From Conchocele bisecta (lineage: Eukaryota > Mollusca > Bivalvia > Lucinida > Thyasiridae), in NCBI GenBank assembly GCA_029237695.1, contig CM055265.1, positions 107,558,773-107,622,772 on the forward strand: DNA of 64,000 nt, given 5' to 3'. The notes beneath the pieces were generated by a model, which did no database searches, was not told where the DNA came from, and saw only the letters and a list, made by a program, of their open reading frames with translations. Both the position numbers and the translations under genes were made by a program. Below, piece by piece: positions 11,305 through 22,799 of this stretch; position 1 is the stretch's first letter; every line of letters starts with the position of its first letter.

Positions 11305-11699
11305 TGAGTACAATAATTGGTACTGATACTTATCTACTCATGTCTCTAGTTTTCATGAATGGGCAACAATAGATTTCCTGAGAAAAGTATGACTACATGT
11401 ATTAGTACTAAAAGATTCAAATTGATTACGTTGTGATAATTTGCAGATATGTGAAGCGATAAGGCAGTACATGCTTGACAGGTCACTTAATTCTATTCTT
11501 TCTTAAGTAGAAGTTAATTTAAAACAACCTTGTTTTTGTTAGTGTTGTAATTAGTTGAAATGTTTATGTTTGATAAGGATCTCAGAAGGTGTGAACATTA
11601 ACTGCATGTTAAATTAATTTAAAACAACCTTGTTTTTTGTTAGAGTTGTAATTAGTTGAAATGTTTATGTTTGATAAGGATCTCAGAAGGTGTGAACAT
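11305..11699. repeat. Outer right arm of the large inverted duplication, with a tandem repeat
   Basis: It is the inverted homologue of 2819-3120. In this arm about 100 bp are tandemly duplicated (11512-11609 and 11610-11711, both containing AAAACAACCTTGTTTTTGTT and GGTGTGAACATTAACTGCAT). The left arm has only one unit. Confidence 0.75.
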
Positions 11700-12123
11700 T
11701 AACTGCATGTTACTTTTTCTAGACCAGTCATATGCATTCATATTCAGATAATGACATTTAAGATTGCAAACATAAGTTGCAAAGCGCTTTATTAAACTGT
11801 GTATTGTTATTAAGTTCAAATGTGTAAATCTGATTTCATAGCCGTCATCATTTGTTACCATATATCGCTTGTTTCTGCCTTTAAAGGTACATGCCCACTC
11901 AGCCTGCACAAACTGGTATTTATGGGAATTAATATATACAATCATTTAATAATATTTATTTAACTGATAGTGACTCGCGATGGTACATGTATGAGGCTAT
12001 TTTCATGTGCAAATGATATTTTGTATTTATTTGCGCTAATTAAATGCGTCACCTGAAAAAAATAATATTTTCGACAGATTATAAAGTATGATCACTGCAC
12101 ATCAAAAAATAAATGCAGATAAT

Positions 12124-12272
12124 AAATAGAGGATATTCATATTTTTGCAACGAATATGAGATATGTGTTCATCGAGTGGTGTGGAATGTCCATATTTCAC
12201 GAGTGAAATATGGACATTTCACACCACGAGATGAACATATATGTCATATTCGTTGCAAATATATGAATATTG
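12124..12272. mobile_element. Foldback MITE, about 149 bp
   Basis: GATATTCATATTTTTGCAAC pairs with GTTGCAAATATATGAATAT. The centre is TCCATATTTCACGAGTGAAA. It lies between the left TTAA end and the giant palindrome. Confidence 0.65.
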
Positions 12273-12659
12273 TAATTATTATATACCGCTCCATGTAAAT
12301 TAACAGTTTTTTAGACTTTATACGGTAATGCATGTGTATTTGCAGCCTATTTGCAGTCCGGAACTGCAGGTGCGCGTTATGAATATAGAACAGAACAAAC
12401 AGGCTCCAGTTTTGTTTGAGCAAATCCAGTTGCTCAAAATAGCGACTCCATATGCATAAGGAGGGTTATGAAAAACTTGACTATGAAAATTATCATAACA
12501 TTTCACCACATTCTAGGAACAGACATTAGGAACAGACATTCAGTATACGACATAGCATACTATCTCTGCGATCTTCTTTGCATTCAAGCGTTGTGAAATT
12601 GTTCATAAGAATTTCTCAGCAATCACCAGTGCAACCACCGCTGTGACTTCCATATTGAA

Positions 12660-13320
12660 ATCAGTATGAAAACTTTCATAACATTCCGTTCTGAGACAAA
12701 CAATTTTTCATAAAATGTACTATCGCTCTCGCATTTTCATAAACCGGACTATGAAAAATTGTCATAAAGCGTAATATACCTCTCATTATGAAAATTTTCA
12801 TAAAGCTTATTATCACTCTCACTATTAAAATGTTCATAAAATGTAATATACTTCTCACTATGAAAATTTTCATAAAGCGTAATATCACTCTCACTATTAA
12901 ATTTTTCATAAAATGTAATATACCTCTCGCTATGAAAATTTTCATAAAGCGTAATATCACTCTCACTATGAAAACTTTCATAAATGTAATATACCTCTAA
13001 CTATGAACATTTTCATAAACCGTTCTATCACTCTCACATATTGAAGTCGCTATGAAAATTACTGCTTTCAGACAAATTTTAGCAGCTATGACAATTTTCA
13101 TAAAACGTACCATCGCTCCTACATATTGTAGCCGCTATGAAAATTTTTGTTACGTTCCCGTTCTCAGATAAACATTAGTCGCTATGAAAATTTACATAAG
13201 ATTTCCGTTGTCTGACAATCATTGGTAGCTATGAAAATGTTCATAAGAGTCACTATGAAAGCAAAAAGCACATACAGTGTGCATGTAATGAGGTCAATAT
13301 GAAAAGGTTCATAATAGTAG
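12660..13320. repeat. Array of TATGAAAATTTTCATA units, left arm
   Basis: Short units of roughly 35 bp alternate the palindrome CTATGAAAATTTTCATAA with spacers such as GCGTAATATCACTCTCAC and ATGTAATATACCTCTC. Two half-units make a repeat of about 70 bp. Each unit is itself a palindrome, so the array has symmetry at two scales. Confidence 0.8.
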
Positions 13321-16079
13321 CATTTGCCACGATGAACTTGGTCATATAATGCAGTTAGGTTTACTAATTGTTCCTATTGACGGTTAATTGTCACAATGTT
13401 AATGTTCCAAAAATATGTCAAGTTAACGGACTCTCTGAATTATACAGTACTGCGGCACGTGTATTAAACATTATTGTCAAATATTAGTTAGTTGGTTAGT
13501 GATTGAAACAGCTATTGTAAGCAGAAATAGGAACATAAATGTGAATGTGACAGGCAACATTGGGTTTATGCGATTTATGTGTAGTTCCTGATCAAATATG
13601 ACACCTATTTTGGCTAATAACGATATACAATGTATGTTGCTTTAGAAACATGACGGGCCGTTTCATTCATTGAATAGCGAACGGTGTAGACCCTGATCAG
13701 ACTACACGGATGTGCATACTACGCTGGTGGCATACCCCATGAGCTCCGTTTTACCAGTCTCATCCACAAATACAGTGGTTATACGCAAACAATGAATAAG
13801 CACTAAACCTTGTATTTTCATGTGGGACATGCACAATAAAGAAGACTGTCTAAACATACATGCAAAACAGTTCAGTGAAATCGACATTAAACAGTCGGAC
13901 ATGGTGTTCTAATTCACATGTATGCACACGTGTCGTTACCAACTATCATTTGTCTTCCTTACGCATCAGGAATCAGAAAAAAACGTTCGTTCCATCAAAT
14001 AGATTAACGTATTCCTGCAGTGTCATATCCTCTGAAAATATAAACAAACGAGTTAAAAGGTGACCATACTATATACATGTATGACAAACATTACGCCACA
14101 AGTCATGATCGGAAACAGTGAAAACTAGAAAGAAAGTCCCAAATAACAAAGGAATTTCCCCTTAAATATAGAACCCATATGAAATTCATCACGCGCAAGT
14201 GACGTCCACCTTACAGGATGTATACATGTAGGTGCGATTATCATGCTACTTGTAGTTAGGGATGGCCCTAAGCAAAATTAAATAACGTATACATGCCTGT
14301 TTAAAATCCAGTGTTCCGCAGTCAAAACGGAAAGCGAGATATACCGCCGAAATTATACTGCCAGTCAGGGTCGGTTATCTAATTAATGGGTTCATACGTT
14401 CAGTCAGCCAATCAGATGTTCCATAATATTCGCGGTAAAAACGATCGGGGCGGGATTAAATGCTGCGCTGTTATTCATGTCTGGAGTCTGGATGCATGAC
14501 TAACCCTTACAATGCTGAATTCATCTTTGTCGTCTGCCTTTTAATTTTAGTTTTACACCGGTCTCGGTAGAGCCGGTGGCATATCGATATTATATTATCG
14601 TCTGCTTTTATATTTGTTAGACTTGTTTTAACAATGCACATGTTGGACAGCACATGATAATTGTCTACATTGGAGACAATTATCAGGTGCTTACAAAACA
14701 GGTTTTCATTACGTTCAATAAAATGTGGCCTGTGGGCACACGAATTCCACAGGGTGGCGGATTTATTTTCGAAACTCCGGCGAACTTGTGACGGACGTAC
14801 ACACGGACACACAGTCCAGACACGATATGCCACCGGCTCTACCGAGACCGGTGTAAAACTAAAATTAAAAGGCAGACGACAAAGAGGAATTCAGCATTGT
14901 AAGGGTTAGTCATGCATCCAGACATGAATAACCGCGCAGCATTTAATCCCGCCCCATCGTTTTTACCGCGAATATTATGGAACATCTGATTGGCTGACTG
15001 AACGTATGAACCCATTAATTAGATAACCAACCCTGACTGGCAGTATAATTTCGGCGGTATATCTCGCTTTCCGTGTTGACTGTGGAACACTGGATTTTAA
15101 ACAGGCATGTATACGTTATTTAATTTTGCTTAGGGCCAACCCTAACTACAAGTATTTTGATAATCGTACCTACATGTATACATCCTGTAAGGTGGACGTC
15201 ACTTGCGCGTGATGAATTTCATATGGGTTCTATATTTAAGGGGAAATTGTTTTTTATTTGGGACTTTCTTTCTAGTTTTCACTGTTTCCGATCATGTCTT
15301 GTGGCGTAATGTTTGTCATACATGTATATAGTATGGTCACCTTTTAACTCGTTTGTTTATATTTTCAGAGGATATGACACTGCAGGAATAAGTTAATCTA
15401 TTTGATGGAACGAACGTTTTTTCTGATTCCTGATGCGTAAGGAAGACAAATGATAGTTGGTAACGACACGTGTGCATACATGTGAATTAGAACACCATGT
15501 CCGACTGTTTGAGGTCGATTTCACTGAACTGTTTTTGCATGTATGTCTAGACAGTCTTCTTTATTGTGCATGTCCCACATGAAAATACAAGGTTTAGTGC
15601 TTATTCATTGTTTGCGTATAACCACTGTATTTGTGGATGAGACTGGAAAAACGGGGCTTATGGGGTATGTCACCAGCGTAGTATGCACATCCGTGTAGTC
15701 TGATCAGGGTCTACACCGTTCGCTATTCAATGAATGAAACGGCCCGTCATGTTTCTAAAGCAACATACATTGTATATCGTTATTAGCCAAAATAGGTGTC
15801 ATATTTGATCAGGAACTACACATAAATCGCATAAACCCAATGTTGCCTGTCACAATCACATTTATGTTCCTATTTCTGCTTACAATAGCTGTTTCAATCA
15901 CTAACCAACTAACTAATATTTTACAAGAATGTTTAATACACGTGCCGCAGTTATGGTATAATTCAGAGAGTCCGTTAACTTGACATATTTTTTGGAACAT
16001 TAACATTATGACAATTAACCGTCAATAGGAACAATAAGTAAACCTAACTGCATTTTATGACCAAGTTCATAGTGACAAA

Positions 16080-16760
16080 TGCTTGTTTCAGAACGATAAT
16101 ATTATGAACCTTTTCATATTGTCCTCATTACATGTATGTGCTTTTTGCTTTCATAGTGACTTTTATGAACATTTTCATAGCTACTAATGATTGTCAGAGA
16201 ACGGAAATCTTATGCAAATTTTCATAGCGACTAATGTTTGTCTGAGAACGGGAATGTTAGGAAAATTTTCATAGCGGCTACAATATGTGGGAGCGATGGT
16301 ACGTTGTATGAAAATTTTCATAGCTACTAAAATTTGTCTGAAAGCAGTAATTTTCATAGCGACTTCAATATGTGAGAGTGATAGAACGGTTTATGAAATT
16401 TTGCATAGTGAGAGGTATATTACATTTATGAAATTTTTAATAGTGAGAATGATATTACGCTTTATGAAAATTTTCATAGCGAGAGGTATATTACATTATA
16501 TGAACAATTTAATAGTGAGAGTGATATTACGCTTTATGAAAATTTTCATAGCGAGAGATATATTACATTTTATGAAAAATTTAATAGTGAGAGTGATATT
16601 AAGCCTTATGAAAATTTTCATAAGGAGAGGTATATTACGTACGCTTTATGACAATTTTCATAGTCCGGTTTATGAAAATGTTCATAGCGAGAGCGATAGT
16701 ACATTTCATGAAAAATTGTTTGTCTCAGAACGGAATGTTATGAAAGTTTTCATAGTGATT
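16080..16760. repeat. Array of TATGAAAATTTTCATA units, right arm
   Basis: This is the mirror of 12660-13320, with the same spacers in reverse complement (GAGAGGTATATTACATTTTA, GAGAGTGATATTACGC). The open frame running through it is a by-product of the repeat and is not taken as a gene. Confidence 0.8.
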
Positions 16761-17737
16761 TCAATATGTAAGTCACAGCAGTGGTTGCACTGGTGATTGC
16801 TGAGAAATTCTTATGAACAATTTCACAACGCTTGAAGGCAAAGGAGATCGCAGAGATAGTATGCTATGTCGTATACTGAATGTCTGTTCCTAATGTCTGT
16901 TCCTAGAATGTGGTGAAATATTATGATAATTTTCATAGTCAAGTGCAGTCTGAATTTTTCATAACCCTTCTTATGCATATGGGGTCGCTATTTTGAGCAA
17001 CTGTATTTGCTCAAACAAAACTGGAACCTGTTGAACTTCTTTATATGAATTAAATACGTGTATAATTGTGTCACTATTCCACCAGTTCTAAAAATTGCAA
17101 GTGCCCGCTATGCAGATATAATCATTTAGTAATATTTATTTTACTGATAGTGACTCGCGGTAGTTTCATATGCAAATGAGGCATGATGTTTTTTAATTAT
17201 TGTTACTAATTAAATGCGTCACATGAAACAATAATATTTTCGACAGATTATAAAGTGTGATCATTGCACATCAACAAATAAATACAGATAATAAATAGTA
17301 ATCTCCGTTACCATTTTAAGGAAATACGGTTATCGCCCCAGATATCAGTGTGGAACGTTACGTCTGATATAAAATGTATAATAATGCCAATCAATACGTG
17401 GGGTAATGGTGAATGAATGTTTGTTTTGCCAGAAAATGTCTCAAATGTATCTGATATAAAGAACATTTTGTGCCTACTGTGTGGGCATGTACCTTTAATA
17501 AATAAACCATTCATTCATATATAATGTGTGACATTTGTGGAATTTTACCAACACGATGTGTCCACCGATGCTGCATGCTGTACACTACACGTATTATCTC
17601 GTAACACAAGTACATGTGCTGTACGGCTAGTCATTCATTTGATGTTTTGTTCTACATCTCTTCGTGAAGATGTGTTCAACCGGTGATAAAACGGATATAG
17701 ATATGGTATGTAAAGCTAATACTTAATTATATATAGA

Positions 17738-17877
17738 GAATAGTAGGTTAGTGCCGTGAATGGGAAAAAATATCTGGCAAGGCTCAGGAAACGGGATGGG
17801 CGAGGCTCTGCCGAGCACATCCCGTTTCCGTGCCGCACCAGATATGTTTTGCCATTCACGGCACTAACCTACTATTC
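17738..17877. repeat. Foldback MITE with about 65-bp arms
   Basis: AATAGTAGGTTAGTGCCGTG pairs with its complement at the right end. The inner part CGGGATGGGCGAGGCTC / GAGCACATCCCG closes the hairpin. The layout resembles the hairpins at 54305 and 57469. Confidence 0.75.
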
Positions 17878-18232
17878 TATTTATCCCGTCAACACCTACA
17901 GATGGCTGTACAATTTAAAACTTGTATTGACTGGATATCAAAAATGTTTCACGGCACCGTGTTTCACGGCACATACGCACTGTGTTGACAGGATAAAAAT
18001 ATAACATATGATATTTTCACCAAAGATAATTATACAAAAGTCATATTTTTGCTATTTTGGTCCACAAATGTAAATATATTTGATGTGAATGATCTAGAAT
18101 ATTTGGCTGATTTTTATATTGTGCCGTTATATTACAAGCTAAAATATTAATTACTATTTTGCTCGGCACAATACTTTTAAAATTTCCCAGGGCCAGCGGT
18201 TATAAAATTAATATTGTTCCGTGTTCAATTTA

Positions 18233-18332
18233 CAGTGGGGTCAGCGTGTAAGTGCACACACGAACGAACACGACAGGTTGGTTCCAACCTGTCGTGTTCG
18301 TTCGTGTGTGCACTTACACGCTGACCCCATTG
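18233..18332. mobile_element. Near-perfect 100-bp palindrome flanked by TA
   Basis: CAGTGGGGTCAGCGTGTAAG starts the left arm, and the right arm is its complement almost throughout (it ends CCCCATTG). TA flanks both sides. Only the central few bases are unpaired. The same terminus ends the satellite block at 39942. Confidence 0.8.
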
Positions 18333-18814
18333 TAGAGCTGTGCGTAACTTGAACAAACATGTAATGTATACTTGTGTTTGTTAAAATTATGAGTTCTACT
18401 TTTCAGTATGCGCATATGTGTACACGTATACACGTAATAGTAAGGACCACAGCCAAACAGCATAATGTAGTCACAACGACTTTCATGCCGAACTCAGACG
18501 AGCTTGGGTCAGATGTAGTCGAGCATGGTTTTGAATTTCTGGCCCAGATTACATAAATTGGAACACGGTTTTATGACATCAAAGTTATCCATTCTAACAC
18601 AAGTTAAACATATCCAATCAACCATGATGCTGCTAATGAGTATATAATTAGATGGACGGGCAGTAACTCTTCAAAACTACCGTACCGGGAGTTTGGCAGA
18701 GTTGCTGACCGCAACTAGATGTTATACATGTATGTACATTGTATACAAAATGCAGTTAGACACCCACTGTGATCCAGAGAAATACATTTTTAGTTTGATG
18801 AATATCACTATATA

Positions 18815-18958
18815 CAGGGGAACCCCTCTAAACCGGACACCAAGAAAACAAATTAAAGTGACATTGTTTTTGATGAGTGTCTTGGTCATTTATCTCTGGT
18901 GATAAAGTATGTTCATGATCGCATAGCACACAACTATGACTCAGAATGATCAAATACA
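18815..18958. mobile_element. Truncated pogo-like MITE
   Basis: It starts CAGGGGAACCCCTCTAAACC after TA and matches 309-450, including TCTTGGTCATTTATCTC and ACTATGACTCAGAATGATC. It is cut where the next MITE begins at 18960. Confidence 0.6.
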
Positions 18959-18959
18959 T

Positions 18960-19201
18960 GGGGCCCGTTTCACTAAACTTCGTACGACTAAAATGTTCGT
19001 GGGTGCAAATTTAAGATCGTCTTGAAATGTCAATTGATGGATTTACATGTATTGAGCATAGGCTGCATATGCAGCATATGCTCAATAAATGTAAATCCAG
19101 CAATTGTTTACAAGAAAACATTGCTAATGTGATATTTATAGACTATTATAATATTGCACTTACGAACATTTTAGTCGTAAGAAGTTTAGTGAAACGGCCC
19201 C
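18960..19201. mobile_element. MITE with GGGGCCCGTTTCACTAAACTT termini
   Basis: The inverted repeats are about 40 bp (GTTTCACTAAACTTCGTACG, ACTAAAATGTTCGT). The centre contains a second palindrome around GCATATGCAGCATATGC. A half-copy of the terminus occurs at about 23385-23430. Confidence 0.75.
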
Positions 19202-19388
19202 TGATGTGCATGTATACTCCGATCGTACGAAAACTGGAAATACAAGTCGCGAAAATTATAAAGAGTTTCCTTCTATAAATATCTGGGACTTCTATTTACC
19301 CTAAATTGAAATGGACAAGAGAAAATGACGCATTAGCAGCACAAGCAGCACATAGATAATGGCCAGTGCTCCAGATAAGGAATTACAT

Positions 19389-19841
19389 GTCTGTTCCACG
19401 TTTTGCTGCCGACGAACATTTGGCCATTCACATTACATCTAAAAATTATTTAAAAGTAAGTACTTTTTCATCAATAGCAAAAAAGTCACCCTCCCCAAAA
19501 AACGATTTTCCTATGGGAATTTGACATGGGGAGTCAATTTCCAAAACCTGGCGAGATAGCTTGAAAATGATGTAATTAAGAAAACAAAGGTTAGATTTTG
19601 AAAATCGGACCACAAATAACAAAATATTTAAAAAAAAAATCTATTTTTAGCCCCCATGTTAAATTCCCATAGGAAAATCGTTTTTTCGCAATAAAATCAA
19701 TATTTGATGGAATTTCATCAAACATATTTTTTTGGGGAGGGTGACTTTTTTGTTATTGATGAAAAAGTACTTACTTTTAAATATTTTTTAGATTTAATGT
19801 GCTTAATAGTCAAAAGTTCGTCGGCACATCAACAGACAGCA
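19389..19841. repeat. Foldback element, arms about 200 bp
   Basis: TGTCTGTTCCACGTTTTGCT opens the left arm and CAACAGACA closes the right. Matched inner motifs are GTAAGTACTTTTTCATCAAT, AGTCACCCTCCCC and CCTATGGGAATTTGACATGG. Truncated relatives lie at 800-1140, 9640-10020 and 10245-10535. Confidence 0.7.
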
Positions 19842-19865
19842 ATTATTGAATAGTTTGCTTCGAAA

Positions 19866-19939
19866 TGAAAACATGTCTTGGTATTTCATTATAATTGTCT
19901 CCTTGGAGACAATTATAATGGAATACCAAGATGTGTTTT
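19866..19939. repeat. Near-perfect hairpin
   Basis: AAAACATGTCTTGGTATTTC pairs with GAATACCAAGATGTGTTTT across TTGTCTCCTTGGAGACAATT. The core is shared with the loop hairpin of the giant palindrome (14656-14684). Confidence 0.7.
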
Positions 19940-20124
19940 AATGGAAAATAAAAAAAATATGCTATATTTGTGGTCTGTTTATTGTTTTCTGTAGCGTGAT
20001 AAAGGTACCACAAATTTGTTATTGCTTTTTGATACTCGCTACTTCTGATCTCAATTGGGTTTTTGGAGCCCTGAATGGCTATACACATATACACATGTAT
20101 CAACAAAATTTCGTATATTTTGAC

Positions 20125-20733
20125 CATCAAGATGTGTTTAAACTGTTGATACCATGGTTATGCCAGTTCTTTGCTATGGGGCTGAAATATGGGACTATGA
20201 ATTAGTTGGGCAAATAGAGTCAGTACACAATATCGTTTGTAAAACTGGGAATATAGCGTACTGTAAATGATTCAATGGCGCTTTGTATCACTTATTTTTG
20301 TAAATGTATCACATATTGGTGTCGTCTGATACAAATGCCAAACAACAGATACCCTAGAAACTGCTATCGTATGCTAAAAGCATCACATGACGACATAGGC
20401 CGAAGAAATTGGACAAGTCACATTAAAACTATTTTATTTAAATACGGTTTTGGATTTGTCTGGCTCTCGCAGGACGTAGGGGACACACCTATGTTATCAG
20501 TTTAAAAAGCGCGTTCCTGATTGCTGTAAACAAACTTGGCACAGTGATATTGAATCCTCTTCCAAAGGTATTCACTGCAAACATTTCAAAACACGTTTAA
20601 ACGTGGAAAGATACATTACAGGCTCTATATCGTTCAATTTAAGAAAGGCTATGTCACAATATATGTGTTCCAATCACAAATTGAATATTGAAGAAGTTGG
20701 AAGACATGTTGGAATACAGAGAGAACTTCTGTA
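20125..20733 (+). pseudogene. 3' end of a non-LTR retrotransposon (LINE) ORF2, frameshifted
   Basis: Three reading frames in turn carry the C-terminal part of a LINE reverse-transcriptase polyprotein. From about 20137 the peptide TMVMPVLCYGAEIWDYE appears. From 20275 CITYFCKCITYWCRLIQM continues to KYGFGFVWLSQDVG. From about 20503 the frame reads TWHSDIESSSKG, YMCSNHKLNIE and GRHVGIQ, ending at TAA 20731-20733. The order matches CR1-like/Jockey-clade LINEs, as I recognise them by eye. The upstream polymerase core is absent, so this is a 5'-truncated, decayed copy. Confidence 0.7.
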
Positions 20734-21009
20734 ATTACATAATTACATTAGATATAATTTGAATTTGTACTACTATGTTTTGGGCCAGATGTCTACACCA
20801 TCAAATAAACTAGTGTATTGTATCGTATTGTGTATTGTATGTGCACTCATACTCAGCCGATCTGACATACTGGCACAGTGCGGTAAGAGAATGAACTAGC
20901 ACGGTTATATTAACCGTCTCATAACCTGCTTAATTCAAAGCACACATTTCGACTGCATTGCGACAAATACTAAATTGGGAAAGAAATAAACGGGTCAACA
21001 TGTCATTGG

Positions 21010-21098
21010 CCCGATACATTTTCCCTGGGCTCATATACCCGGGTTTGGAAGGTCTGCGAGCCCATTCCTACCCTTAAATATAAGATAACTAACTAACT
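21010..21098 (+). mobile_element. 3' tail of a short retrotransposon family
   Basis: The sequence GGTCTGCGAGCCCATTCC then ACCCTTAAATATAAG followed by a TAAC-type tail ends the copy. The same tail in reverse occurs at 40455, 51466 and 60503. The repeated 3' end with a simple tail fits a LINE or SINE family. Confidence 0.45.
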
Positions 21099-22288
21099 AC
21101 AACATATCTCTTCAGTCTCGGTTTCACAACAAACGTGCATGTTACAATGTACGATAATCATGATAATACTTAATAGTATGTTGCATTTGTTGACTCTGGG
21201 GTATTTATTTGTCTTTGGTATCCATGTACTCACACTATAAATAATGTTTGGGGCACATTTTCTCACTGGTGTCGTGTACAATTGGAAAATCTCTCACACA
21301 CCATCAAGTTATAATTTACGATGGAAAAATAATAAATCAAAGAAATATACGTACTCGTATATAATAATGTTTAATGAATTGAAACGCACATACAATTCCA
21401 TACGGTGCAACTAGTGTTGGTACATGTATGTGACATTATTGGAGTGCTACATTTCTTATAACCGTTGTTCAAGTATGCTGAAATGGAATTATAGTGAAAT
21501 AACAGTGCATCCAGCTGTCTAACTAATCTCAACTGTCGCAGCTGTTTACTAACATTTGTTACAGTATTTTGATTGCTACATATATACATTACATGTAGTT
21601 ACGATTCCTTTGTATTTCTGTGATGTCTTTAAGAGGTTACAGTTATGAATGGAACGTAAACATTCATGTTCCAATGTTCCATTTGTCTATTTGGTATATC
21701 ACACGTTTCATTATTATCAGAACATGTACATAATGTATGGTGTTAATTTGTAACTCCGTATTAGCGGCAACTAATTATCGTCATGCACACATATTTAGCA
21801 TCCGTTTATTATCAAATTTCAACTGGTTGCAGGTTTGTGTTGTCATTTATCGTTATTGTCTATGTGTTCACATGTACACATTACATTTATGCCAACGGTC
21901 CGTGTACCGTTTGTAAAGTTGTAATAACTAAAACGTTGATGGTGAGGCTCCAGCAATCCAGATCGTATTAGTTTTCGAAGAAACCTCAAACAATCAAGTG
22001 AAGGCTTGCCTTCAATAGTTTTGGTTCATCATGCTTGCTTGGAATATTTCACCAATTTCTAATAATTTACACAAAGGCATGTCTATGCCATGACCATGTA
22101 TATTGTGTTCACGTTCCAGGCATTGGGACAAGTAAAGGACACCATTAAGCTTGATGGCTTTGAGATTTCCCGGGTTACAACACAACATCACGATGCCGTA
22201 TGCAAATTTGTCTCCGAACATTTCGTCCCTGATTAACCGATTTGCGATGGCGGATGACGGATGGCGGACACAGTTGGAATTTTAAATG

Positions 22289-22602
22289 CAGAAGGAAAAA
22301 GAAGTTCAGTTTGGGAAGCGATACTCTGTAGAGGAATATGTACATTTCTTTGCTCTATCTACACGTTCAACTATGAGAGGAAATGGTATAGCGAAGCAGG
22401 GTTGCTGCTAGGCGCCTCTCTTGGGTACAAGGCAGCAGTGATAGAGGCCACATCTCTCAACACCCAACTGATGTGCAGGAAGCAAGGGTTTGATGAGCTA
22501 GCGATTTTAAACTATGATGACTACAAATTAAATGGGAGAAAAGTATTCGAAAAGATGGCACACGATCATAAATCTACAATTATATATGGAAAGCAGTTGT
22601 AG
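22289..22602 (+). pseudogene. GNAT-family N-acetyltransferase relic
   Basis: From 22289 one frame reads RYSVEEYVHFFALST and TMRGNGIAKQ, the acetyl-CoA-binding R/QxxGxG/A motif of GNAT enzymes. Near 22395 the frame changes to ASLGYKAAVIEATSLNTQ, CRKQGFDEL and NYDDYKLNGRKVF, ending KSTIIYGKQL and TAG at 22600-22602. Together they form the second half of an arylalkylamine-type or uncharacterised invertebrate acetyltransferase. The single frame change without a clear splice site suggests a pseudogene or processed fragment, although a terminal exon with an assembly error remains possible. The N-terminal half is not visible in the same orientation. Confidence 0.55.
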
Positions 22603-22799
22603 ATTTAAAATATGGATGGAAGGAGGTCGAAATTACGGCTGCCGTTTGAAATATATTAAAAGTAATGCCAGAATGTTTATAACCGCTACATAACCCGACA
22701 TCTAGTTGATTTATATATATATAAACATTATAATATAGTATGTACGTAACTATGGTAATACTAAGCACATTTCACCAGAAATATGTACCAATGTGTATG

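Larger units (their letters stand above)
12378..17055. repeat. Giant palindrome, arms about 2.2 kb
   Basis: Left arm about 12378-14580 and right arm about 14826-17055 are reverse complements with scattered differences. Matched landmarks are AACTGGAACC/GGCTCCAGTT at the outside, the TATGAAAATTTTCATA arrays, ACACCATGTCCGAC, TGCAGGAATA/TATTCCTGCA, and CCGGTCTCGGTAGAGCCGGT next to the loop. The loop (about 14585-14825) contains a small hairpin GATAATTGTCTACATTGGAGA. No gene is seen in the arms. Long arms packed with tandem repeats recall Foldback/Galileo-type elements of insects, but no P-type transposase is present. Confidence 0.8.
11885..17494. mobile_element. TTAA-bounded element split by a giant palindrome
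   Basis: The left terminus AGGTACATGCCCACTCAG follows TTAA (11881-11884). The right terminus TGTGTGGGCATGTACCT precedes TTAA (17495-17498). A subterminal segment of about 180 bp occurs twice in direct orientation (11943-12122 and 17118-17300; TGATAGTGACTCGCG, TTTTCGACAGATTATAAAGT). The smaller family members suggest an original element of roughly 430 bp. The palindrome therefore sits inside one element with part of the host element duplicated on each side. No transposase was recognised. Confidence 0.6.

Noticed and set aside
16287..16796. 169-residue open frame on the plus strand
   Set aside because: It runs through the TATGAAAATTTTCATA array. The peptide is repeat-derived and its mirror in the left arm is also repetitive, so it is not taken as a gene.
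12378..17055. CRISPR-like or bacterial repeat array
   Set aside because: The repeats are palindromic units without unique spacers, and the surrounding sequence is eukaryotic.
22012..22221. Minus-strand 69-residue frame next to the GNAT relic
   Set aside because: The similarity to GNAT N-terminal regions is too weak to annotate as a gene. It is kept only as a remark in a finding.
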